Shown here piece after piece: positions 1-7,291 of a stretch of 7,478 nt of DNA. The position numbers were made by a program, and so were the translations under genes. The notes beneath the pieces were generated by a model. It had not been told where the DNA came from, made no database searches, and was given only the letters and a program-made list of their open reading frames with translations. The stretch spans positions 1-7,478 of the forward strand of contig CAMSEM010000059.1 in assembly GCA_947057505.1 (NCBI GenBank), read 5' to 3'. Numbering within the stretch: the first letter of the stretch is position 1; every line of letters starts with the position of its first letter. This DNA is from an uncultured Clostridium sp. (GTDB lineage: Bacteria; Bacillota; Clostridia; TANB77; CAG-508).

Positions 1-1962
1 TGGTTTTCTACCTCTTTTTTTAGGTTGGCTTTGTGTGTTTATAGAAGTTTGAATGGTTTCTTCGTAATCTGTTTCTCTTGGTGGTTTAATTCCCCAATTT
101 CTTTCAACAAATTCGTCAAATCCTTGAATATCGCTATCATCCATATTATTGCGCATTTCTCTAATATTTATTTCAGAAATAGGATTTGTAAGCACATAAG
201 TTCCATCTTGATATTCTAAAACATTTCTATATTTGTATAATTCTCTATTCGTTGTTTTTGTAAAGAATATGGTTGCATTATCTATGAATTTGTCTAGCTT
301 TCCTTCTAGTGTTTTTTCTTTTCTATGGTCAAATGTGTATTCGTTTTTATCTTCTACTGGAATACATTCTGTAACTCTTTCTATGTATCTTCTACCTCTA
401 AAGTCTTTTACTAAGTGAATGTCAAAGTTTAATACTTGTACAACTTGTTCTTCTGCTGTTCTTTCATCTTTAAATACACCAGCTCTTAACATAGAGTTAC
501 GAAGAGCTGTTACTAAATCTGGAAATGTTTTAGCATGGTGAGTAAATAAAGTAAATTTAGATGCAACTTGGGCAGATTGAATCATCCAAGATGCTACAGG
601 GTCTGTTGCAACCTCTCCGGATTATATTAACAGAACCGTCAGTTTTCTTTTGAACGTCCAAACAGTCTTGTCCGTGATACTGTTTCTGTTTCTCTCATAG
701 ATAGAATGTTTCTTGTTGGATATATTTTTCTTAAGTGAAGCTCGAATGCTGTTTCTGTAATACGAAGGTTCATTGTTTCGTATATATTCTCAATCATTGC
801 CATAAGCATTGTGGTTTTTCCGGCAGCCTTGCTCTCCAGTTAGTGATAAAATTCTGGCACCTTTTACTAAATATTTTAGTAGGTCAATGGCATCTTCTTT
901 TCCTGGAAAACGTATAATTTGCTCTAAGGTCGCACGTTTTACGTCGAATTTTCTTACAAAGAATGCCCATGTTTCAGACATACTTGGTCTTACAACTACA
1001 ACACGTGAACCGTCTTTCATTTCGTTAATTTTAAAACCATTGGTATCTGATAATTGACCTGGGTTATTATATTTATATATGTTTTGGCAAACTCTTTTTA
1101 GTTCTGCTTCTGTACCAAATGATAAGAAAGCTAAACGAATAGATTTACCATGAAACATAATCCAAATACTATCACAAGCACGTGGTACTTTATGTTCTAC
1201 AATCTGGTCTAAGTAGTCTCCATCTGTTTGAGCAACTTGGCTTAAAAATGATTCTGGAAGACCAGATACACCACCTGAAATACCATCTATGTTCATATCT
1301 CTAATTTCGTCTATACTACTGTAGCCTTTATAGTGTTGATAAATTCTTTGTACTACTACATTTAATTTATCTGTAAATGTTAGTGCAAAATTTTCTTTTT
1401 CGTAAATTTGGTCAATTTCTTCTGGTGTAATTACATAACAAGGCTTAGACTCTCCTGATACATATTTTAATTCGTCTAAGTTGTATTTTTTTATGATTTC
1501 TGCCATTGCTTCATAGCCAAATTCGTTTTTGTACATATATAGGGTAATATCAAATTTATCTTGTGCTGTTAAAAGTGATGGTATATCAAAAGGAATAGCT
1601 CTTGATACATTCGTTTCATCAACTCCATATTCACGGTATAATAAATCATATATAAGTTCTTTTACATATTTTTTATCATTAACGTCACCATAAGTACAGC
1701 CTTTTAAAGCCTTTTTTAATTCATATTTCTTTTGTTTTCTTCTTTTTAATTCTTCTTCTGAAAGTCCAATATCGTATAAATTGATTTTGGTAATTTCATC
1801 TAATCTTTTCTTTATGAATGCTGTCATCATTTCTAAGGTATATGTTTTATCGTCAACTTCTACAGTTTCTTCTACTTGCTGACTTTGTCTCTTTTTTACA
1901 AATTGTAAGACTAGAAAAGCAGCTACCAAAAGTACTATTACAATTAAAAGTATGTTAACCAT
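1..1962 (-). CDS. CpaF/TadA-type secretion ATPase, membrane-anchored, three +1 frameshifts at CGG, 3' end beyond window
   Basis: Hexameric motor ATPase of the type II/IV secretion and Tad pilus family, expected to power pilin or substrate export at the inner membrane. The gene starts at ATG 1962, 23 nt after the previous stop, with AAGGAG at 1980-1975. Residues 3-22 form a hydrophobic segment followed by KKR, so the protein is probably membrane-tethered; classical CpaF is cytosolic. The N-terminal domain runs to about residue 330. The ATPase domain carries Walker A GEQGCGKTT (376-384), an Asp-box-like RETETVSGQD (about 422-432), Walker B NIIGEV (445-450) and a His-box-like FTHHAKTF. The unshifted frame stops at 790, just after Walker A. 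Three single-base skips, at 822, 674 and 619, give 653 continuous residues to the window edge, where the tail is basic (KKRGRKP). Each skip is at an in-frame CGG and yields a conserved glycine. The family assignment is secure; the decoding is inference. Downstream genes probably encode the platform proteins. Confidence 0.88.
617..619 (-). other. +1 frameshift site 3 (CGG) in the ATPase Walker B motif
   Basis: After site 2 the frame reads AAT ATA ATC CGG AGA GGT and would end at a TAA about 20 codons later. Skipping one C gives AAT ATA ATC GGA GAG GTT (N-I-I-G-E-V), the Walker B segment that in CpaF/TadA proteins is typically IIVGEVR. The frame then stays open to position 1. The inferred glycine is residue 448. 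Confidence 0.85.
672..674 (-). other. +1 frameshift site 2 (CGG) between Walker A and Walker B of the ATPase
   Basis: After site 1 the frame runs GTA TCA CGG ACA AGA. Left unshifted, it meets a TGA 11 codons after the CGG. Skipping one base gives GTA TCA GGA CAA GAC TGT TTG GAC (V-S-G-Q-D-C-L-D), which continues into Q-K-K-T-D-G before Walker B, as expected for this family. The inferred glycine is residue 430. There is no homopolymer here (TCACGGAC), so a simple slippage or homopolymer sequencing error is a poor explanation. Confidence 0.83.
820..822 (-). other. +1 frameshift site 1 (CGG) in the ATPase Walker A motif
   Basis: The coding strand reads GGC TGC CGG AAA AAC. The zero frame gives G-C-R-K-N and reaches TGA within ten codons. 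Skipping one C gives GGC TGC GGA AAA ACC ACA, that is G-C-G-K-T-T, the exact Walker A motif, and the new frame stays open. Gly381 is the invariant glycine before the catalytic lysine. Confidence 0.85.
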
Positions 1963-1985
1963 CTTTTTTGTTTTCTCCTTTCAGA

Positions 1986-2831
1986 TTAAATTTTCATTTG
2001 TAATTCTTGTAATTTAAAAATAATATTACTTGAAAGTTCTTTTACTTCTTTTATAAATATATGATTACGGTCTGTTTCGTCTGTAATGTTTTTTACTTTT
2101 AGCATAAAGTCAATTACAGTTCCTTCTGTGCTAGCTTCAAAAAATAGTGTATTGTATGGTACAGCTGAAACTAATTTTTTTTCTCTTAAATAACGAGTAA
2201 TATTCTTAATATTATATTTAGAAAATTTATCGTATCTTCCTATTGCAAGCATTACATTTGATTTTTGAAAAAATTCATTTTTTTCTTTTAGGGATATAAA
2301 TTCATTTACTGCTTTTAAGCCTTGGGTTAAGTTCATTACCACTATGTCTGATAATTGTAAAATTTCTGCTACTTGTTTTAAAGGCATTTTTTTACTTAGG
2401 TCTATAAAAATCATATCATAATATCTGTTAGCAATTTGCAAAATATTATTGTAATAAGTTGCTATATTGCAATATTCTTGATAATTTTTAGTAGCTGGTG
2501 CTAATAAAATATCTAATCTATCTCTTAACACAATTCTTGAATAGTTTTTTACAATTTCATTACTGGTTCTATTGCTATTTAAAACTTTTATTAAACCTTC
2601 TACACCAGACTCTAAGCCAACACTTCTATTTCCTTCTTGCGAAATAATTCCTGTAGATCTTATTTTATTATATTCCCAAAAGCAATTTTCCAGGGTTAGT
2701 TCATTAAAGCTAGTTGATACTACTAATATTTTATAATTGTGTTCTATTGCCATATAGCTTGCTAGTGCAGCTGTAGATAGGCTTTGCCCTGTTTCTTTTG
2801 TTTCTTTGCTATAAAATGTAATAATTGCCAT
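1986..2831 (-). CDS. CpaE/ParA-like P-loop-fold protein with lysine-less P-loop
   Basis: A 281-residue protein of the ParA/MinD (SIMIBI) fold, in the place that CpaE (TadZ) occupies in Tad pilus loci, where it helps position the assembly machine at the membrane. Visible elements are an initial beta strand AIITFY, a loop SKETKETGQSLST (8-20) where KGGVGKTT would be expected, a second strand KILVVSTS (34-41) and a Walker B-like DMIFIDLS (139-146). The canonical catalytic lysine is replaced by Gln16 (G-Q-S instead of G-K-T), so ATP binding is doubtful or of a variant type. The ATG at 2831 lies 5 nt after the upstream stop. Its GGGAG (2846-2842) lies in the last codons of the upstream gene, which suggests translational coupling. 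CpaE-like is a fold and context call; a purely structural role is possible. Confidence 0.7.
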   Translation of the reverse strand: MAIITFYSKETKETGQSLSTAALASYMAIEHNYKILVVSTSFNELTLENCFWEYNKIRSTGIISQEGNRSVGLESGVEGLIKVLNSNRTSNEIVKNYSRIVLRDRLDILLAPATKNYQEYCNIATYYNNILQIANRYYDMIFIDLSKKMPLKQVAEILQLSDIVVMNLTQGLKAVNEFISLKEKNEFFQKSNVMLAIGRYDKFSKYNIKNITRYLREKKLVSAVPYNTLFFEASTEGTVIDFMLKVKNITDETDRNHIFIKEVKELSSNIIFKLQELQMKI

Positions 2832-2836
2832 AACTT

Positions 2837-3538
2837 TTAAACTCCCTTTTCTAATTGTTTAAAAACTTTTCTTAAGTTTACTCCTTCACTATCATTTTCC
2901 ATTATATCTGTTACTAAGTATTGTAAACTTTCTTTATATAATGGTGTTAGTTTTTTTAGTTTTATTTTTTCTACTCTTTGGTTTTCCATAATAGTAGTTT
3001 GATCGCCTTGTTCAAATGGAAAATAAATTTTTTCTTCATCCCACATTACTTTAGCACCTAATGAGATATAGTTTAAATAGTCATCTTCTTCTTTTGTAAT
3101 ATTTCTTGAAAATAGTACTTTTTTTAGTAGAATTGGCTCTTCTATTGGCGCTAAAATTTCCATTCCTCTTTTTATTGAATAGGTGTCAAAACCACTAACA
3201 AAGTAATTCTTTGTGGCAGTAGGTATTCCAAAAACACCTATACATTCTGGTGAATCTATGTCTAAAAATATATAATCATAATCAAAGCTGGCATGTTCTG
3301 GCATGCCCATATATGCCTTGATAGATGGGACATTATAAAAACCTACTGCAACGTCTATGTCTTCAAAGTTTGTAACATAGGCCTTGGCATTTGAAATAGC
3401 AGGCACTACGTATTTTGCTTTTTGAAGTGTTGTTGTGTCTATTACTAACACTTTTCTTCCCATAGCTGTTAGAATTCTAGCAATATATATGATTAAATCA
3501 ATTTTGTCATATGCTCCTATAAAGCCTACTGTTTTCAT
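2837..3538 (-). CDS. Divergent ParA/CpaE-like protein, degenerate P-loop, probable pseudo-ATPase
   Basis: A 233-residue protein with the strand order of a ParA/MinD-type fold: VGFIGAY (4-10), then DKIDLIIYIARIL where the P-loop and helix 1 should be, RKVLVIDTT (28-36), and a Walker B-like FDYDYIFLDID (85-95). There is no GK[ST] at the P-loop position, so hydrolysis is unlikely. Later segments such as KVLFSRN (140-146) and IYFPFEQGD (171-179) resemble the interface strands of MinD/CpaE proteins. A strong AGGAGG at 3549-3544 precedes ATG 3538. The stop of the SAF gene is 14 nt upstream and the next gene begins 5 nt downstream, so it is mid-operon. It probably pairs with the adjacent 281-residue relative in a regulatory or scaffolding complex with the ATPase. 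That role is inferred from context; no member of a named subfamily was recognised. Confidence 0.65.
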   Translation of the reverse strand: MKTVGFIGAYDKIDLIIYIARILTAMGRKVLVIDTTTLQKAKYVVPAISNAKAYVTNFEDIDVAVGFYNVPSIKAYMGMPEHASFDYDYIFLDIDSPECIGVFGIPTATKNYFVSGFDTYSIKRGMEILAPIEEPILLKKVLFSRNITKEEDDYLNYISLGAKVMWDEEKIYFPFEQGDQTTIMENQRVEKIKLKKLTPLYKESLQYLVTDIMENDSEGVNLRKVFKQLEKGV

Positions 3539-3552
3539 TTTTACCTCCTATT

Positions 3553-4509
3553 TTAATAGCTTCCACCTAATGATTCTAAATATTGTTGTCTTTGTTCTTG
3601 CATTGTTTTAATTTCGTCTTCCACCCTATCTTTTACATTGTCTTCTGCTTTGTCTGCATTTTGACTTAAGCTGTTGTTAATTGGATTTCTTACTGCGCCT
3701 TTCATGTTTGCATCATTGTTTCTTTGGAATAGTGCTTGTTTAGCTTCTGCCACACAGTTAGGGTCTTGGTTAATTAAGTTTATTGTTGAGTCATCTGGTA
3801 AATATGTTAATGTAGCTGCATTTTGTAGTCCTGGTTCTACATATTCTGTTGCATATAGTAATGACCCTTCTATTTTATATGATTCTACAATGGCACAGCT
3901 TAATGTTAATATTTCAGTTTCATTTAGGTTTAACCAGATAGTGTTTACTGAGTCTACTCCATCAATGTTAGGAATTTCTATTTTTTTGTGTGATGTTACA
4001 ATAAAGTCTTTTCCATTTGGTAATCTTAAACGAATATCTACATATTTATTGGTTGCTAATTGAGATGTTAGTGCAATCATGTTGTATTCTACTTTTCTTA
4101 AGTCTGCTGTAATTTCTCCTTCTTCTGCAATCATGTCACTAGTAAGGACTGTACCTTTTTTTAGATTTATTTTAGATATTACATTTACTTTTTTTATTAA
4201 ATTACCTTCTTCATCTTCCACATTGGTTTTAGCACTTAACTCTGCCATGCTTACTGCATCTTCTGGTATCATGTTAGATTCTACTTCTTGCAAAGTTAGT
4301 TTTTCTGCTGTTATGCTGTCTCCCGAATTAATATCTTGTGTTAGTACATACACTCTTTTTAGTGTTGCTTTTGATTCCTTTTGCTCATTTGTAACTTTTA
4401 CTAATTGCATTGCTAAAAATGCTATAATAACACCTGCTATTACAATTGCTAATAACATTCCTAATAAAAATGAAGTTTGTGCTTTTTTTTGCATTGGGTT
4501 CTTTGCCAT
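3553..4509 (-). CDS. CpaB/RcpC-like SAF-domain membrane protein of a Tad-like pilus locus
   Basis: First gene of the operon, 318 residues. A short basic N-terminus (MAKNPMQKKAQ) and one membrane helix (about 13-37) place the rest outside the membrane. Residues about 51-128 look like a SAF domain, with VYVLTQDINSGDSITAEKL and the related half SKINLKKGTVLTSDMI. The following stretch, with MIALTSQLA..KYVDIRLRLPNGKDF (144-169), matches the pattern of CpaB/RcpC proteins, which help secretin and pilus assembly in Gram-negatives; in Gram-positives the role is probably periplasm-equivalent scaffolding. The C-terminus (about 285-312) is charged and probably coiled coil. ATG 4509 is set by AGGAGG at 4523-4518, with 8 nt spacing. 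Translation is clean in one frame, with no in-frame CGG. The SAF plus membrane anchor architecture is well supported; the CpaB assignment rests on this together with the operon context. Confidence 0.78.
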   Translation of the reverse strand: MAKNPMQKKAQTSFLLGMLLAIVIAGVIIAFLAMQLVKVTNEQKESKATLKRVYVLTQDINSGDSITAEKLTLQEVESNMIPEDAVSMAELSAKTNVEDEEGNLIKKVNVISKINLKKGTVLTSDMIAEEGEITADLRKVEYNMIALTSQLATNKYVDIRLRLPNGKDFIVTSHKKIEIPNIDGVDSVNTIWLNLNETEILTLSCAIVESYKIEGSLLYATEYVEPGLQNAATLTYLPDDSTINLINQDPNCVAEAKQALFQRNNDANMKGAVRNPINNSLSQNADKAEDNVKDRVEDEIKTMQEQRQQYLESLGGSY

Positions 4510-4554
4510 TGCTTGTTCCTCCTTATAATTTTACAAAATATCGTCATTTATCTT

Positions 4555-4583
4555 ATTGTACAACATTTTTCAACTTAAAACAA
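4555..4583 (-). promoter_or_regulatory. Probable sigma-A type promoter of the pilus operon
   Basis: The minus strand carries TTGTTT (4583-4578), a 17-nt spacer, then TACAAT (4560-4555), which matches the -10 consensus at five of six positions. It sits 45 nt upstream of the ATG of the SAF gene. The -35 is weak (three of six), and its first bases overlap the end of the preceding hairpin. It is the only well-spaced candidate I see in this gap. Confidence 0.5.
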
Positions 4584-4618
4584 CAGATTAAGTCTTTGTA
4601 ATAAAAACTTAATCTGTT
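4582..4618 (-). terminator. Hairpin terminator after the surface protein gene
   Basis: There is a perfect 12-bp inverted repeat, AACAGATTAAGT (4582-4593) and ACTTAATCTGTT (4607-4618), with a 13-nt loop. On the minus strand it is followed by GTTTTAAGTT. It begins about 48 nt after the shifted stop codon (4668-4666) of the surface protein gene and separates that gene from the pilus operon. The stem is AT-rich and the U tract short, so termination may be leaky. Confidence 0.6.
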
Positions 4619-4665
4619 TGTAATATTTTCGTAATATTTCAAGCATGTTTATGTTGATTTACTTA

Positions 4666-7291
4666 TTATGGCGCAAGTACAGGGCGAAATGCACCGGCTG
4701 TTTCCATTTCCAAAGGTAAATATACTAGCGTTTGCTCCACTATCATAATATCCCCCTCTGCTGCATATATATCCTACTGCTCCTCCAATTGATTGAGATT
4801 TCCCCGTATACCAAGCAGTATTTCCTGTATAAGAAGTCGAAATCTCATATACAGCATCACCATATTTAGCTTTATTTCCTTCATAAACTTGAGAAGCTGT
4901 ACCTGTTCCTGAGTAAAAATCCTTTGTATAACTTGCTCCATTTACTAAACTTGCAAAACTCGTTCCCACTGTAGTATAAGTTTTTGCATATGCTGCAACA
5001 ACCTCTTCTGCCCCACCACACATATCATAAATACCATATACTGTTCCAGTAGTGCTTTGTTCTGTAAGGCTTGCATACCCAATTCCACTTGAAGCACCTG
5101 TGACTTTTCCTTTATTTGCATTGACTGCTACTCTCCCATTCTTTCCATATTCGCTTTGACTTAGATAAACAGTAGCTCCCCATTCAACATTTTTAATCAA
5201 ATGACTATTTAATTCTCTCTTATAGTTTAAGCATTTTGTATAGGCATCTCCAACACTTATATTACTCCAGCTTTTTTTAGCTGGAAGTATTTTAAATGTT
5301 GTACTTGTTCCTACTACAGAATACGCTGCATCACTATGACTTGCTTCGAATTTTGCAACCCATATTCCCGGTTTTGTTACATCATACTCAAATCCTGGGT
5401 GTATATTCCAATTTCCTTGCCCGCTCTTATTATCCCACGAAGTTGTTCCATCTGCTGCTTCTTGTCCTATTCCTTTCATAAATTTTATATTGATTGTTCC
5501 TGCTGTAGTTGAATGATATCCACTACTTATCTGATATGCATATCTTGGTACCCATACCCACATGCTATCATCACTTGTTTTTGCATTCGCCCATTGTTTT
5601 GCTGTAGTACTGTAATCATACCATTCTTTATCATCTGCTGTTGTTTCTATCCATTCACTTCCAGTCCATTTTATTGGGGTCATTCCTTCGCCTAAGTTTG
5701 GAGTATTTACACCCTTTTCTTCATTAAAACTTCCATCTGCCACCAGTATTTTTTTCAGTTCAATTGCGTTAGATACTGTTTCTCTTTTATTTCCTGCCAT
5801 ATCCGCTGAAAGTACATGTAAGAAATAAATTCCACCTGTTTCAGGAAGCTCTATAGTAATCGAGTCCAAGCTTTCAAATGGACTTGCAGTATTCCATAGT
5901 ATACTATCTACACCAATTTCTCCACTTGTAGTATTAAATATCCATTTGCAATTACCTAGATTAATTCCACTTTGGTTATCTATATGAGTTACTGTTGCTG
6001 TAATTGTTGTTTTTGGTGTTGTAGTATTTGGCAAATTGCTAATAGTTGCTAATTCTGGTACTATACTGTCTATAATACTTACACTTGCTTCTTTTCCAGC
6101 ATTTATTCCATCTGTTAGTCTAGCAAATAGTGTATCTCCATGTTGTAATTGAGTAGCTGTATTTGATGTTATCCAGCCATTTTCCAAAATATTATTTTTT
6201 TGCCATTGTATTATCAAATTAGTTGGTGTACTTAATTCCACTGTTGCAGTATGTTCTGCTGGGTTCCATTTTGGCGTTCCTGCTATAATATTTCCTGTTG
6301 TTAGGTCTCCTGTTGCATCTCCTATTGTTTCTGTTACAATATTGCTTAATATTGCTTCTATTTCATTTCCCGAAATATCAGTTGTTGTTACTTTTATATC
6401 ATAACTCACTCCTTGTGTTAAATTAGTAAATGTATTTGTTGTTTGTGTTCCTATGTAATTTGCCTCACTATTATAATTTTCATTATTTGTTTCTTTAATG
6501 TAATAATAGTATGTTGGTGTTGCTGGCATTTTTTCTGGTGCTTGTGTTACTTTCACTATTACTGAAACAGAATTAGTATTTACAGTTTCTTTTTCTATCT
6601 CAATAATTGGTATGATTTCACTTTTAGTTGTTGCACTAGCATGCATATTGGTTATTCCTTTTAAATGAGTAACTGTTACTTTAATATCATATTTTACTCC
6701 TGACTCTAACCCTGTATAGGTAAATATATTTCTTGTTTCATTTTCTTTTACAGTAGTATAATCTTTATCTGTTTTCTTTTTATACAAATAAGTATATCTA
6801 TATTCTCCTTCTGGATTACGTATATTGGTTTGTACAGATATTGTTTGATTGGTAACACCAATTACTTGGACATCTCCTATTTTTATAATTCCGCCTTCTT
6901 TATCTCCTATATATTCTACTTTCACATTTCCTTGCTCATCTATGATAATTTCAAATATATCTCCTTCTTTTGTAGTAACCTCATAGTGTCCATTTGAGCC
7001 TGTAATATTTTCTCTAGATGGTGCAACAGCACCATCTATTAAATCTTGAAACAAGTCATCTTCTGTTACAGTATCATCTAATGTTTTTTGTGTTATATGA
7101 TTATTTGTAATAAGTTCTATTTTTGTTTTGTACACTTCTATTCTTTGTTCTTTTTGTTTATCTACTACACTTCTTAAGAATCCCCCATCTCCTACTACAG
7201 CATTTATACTAACTCCCGCTAATATTAATAATATTATAACAATTACTACAAGGGTTATTAAGGTAATCCCCGCTTCCTTTATTGGATACAT
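4666..7291 (-). CDS. Surface protein: prepilin-like N-terminus, FN3/Ig-like modules, C-terminal FGE/C-type-lectin-like domain; +1 frameshift at CGG
   Basis: A large exported protein of about 874 residues if it starts at ATG 7291. The leader MYPIKEAG is followed by a hydrophobic helix (ITLITLVVIVIILLILAG, 9-26) resembling a type IV prepilin N-terminus but lacking Glu5. Next come a linker, two FN3-like modules (about 135-225 and 228-321, both with a YDIKVT strand), an Ig-like module containing HGDTLFARLTDG (384-395), another beta module, and from about 515 a formylglycine-generating-enzyme/C-type-lectin-like domain (MWVWVPRYAYQI, GIWVAKFEAS, GIYDMCGGAEE). The unshifted frame ends at 4649 with an unrelated cysteine-containing tail. 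A +1 shift at CGG 4696-4694 gives GAFRPVLAP and TAA at 4668-4666, the FRPVL ending expected of this domain. The start is uncertain: TTG 7369 is in frame, neither start has a clear ribosome binding site, and the frame is open to the window edge. It is probably a ligand-binding adhesin; whether the pilus machine exports it is unknown. Confidence 0.82.
4694..4696 (-). other. +1 frameshift site 4 (CGG) near the end of the surface protein
   Basis: The coding strand reads GGA AAC AGC CGG TGC ATT TCG CCC TGT. The zero frame gives N-S-R-C-I-S-P-C, which does not resemble the family end. Skipping one C gives AGC GGT GCA TTT CGC CCT GTA CTT GCG CCA TAA (S-G-A-F-R-P-V-L-A-P, stop), the typical end of FGE/C-type-lectin-like surface domains. 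This is the same event, at the same triplet, as in the ATPase gene about 3.9 kb away. Confidence 0.82.

Noticed and set aside
1..1962. ATPase gene as a decayed pseudogene
   Set aside because: The sequence is conserved through to the window edge with no in-frame stop once the three shifts are applied. All lesions are identical in type and lie at the same triplet, which does not look like random decay.
3674..4528. Plus-strand open frames opposite the SAF gene and elsewhere
   Set aside because: They are complementary shadows of minus-strand genes, rich in Ser, Phe and Ile, without ribosome binding sites or recognisable domains.
4620..4639. Direct repeat GTAATATTT (4620-4628 and 4631-4639)
   Set aside because: Short, AT-rich and present only twice in an AT-rich gap; likely chance, though an operator cannot be excluded.
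4649..4665. Zero-frame tail of the surface protein as the real C-terminus
   Set aside because: It does not resemble the family, whereas the shifted frame gives FRPVL followed at once by a stop.
617..4696. Simple reassignment of CGG to another amino acid
   Set aside because: Changing the amino acid meaning of CGG does not restore the reading frame; each site needs a one-base shift.
617..4697. Sequencing or assembly errors as the source of the four extra bases
   Set aside because: They are not in homopolymer runs, all sit at CGG, and occur in two separate genes. Three of the four lie in CCGG, so a methylation-linked base-calling artefact was considered. However, site 2 (CACGG) is not CCGG, and another CCGG at 5348-5351 (AAA CCG GGA) needs no correction. 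Raw reads should still be inspected.
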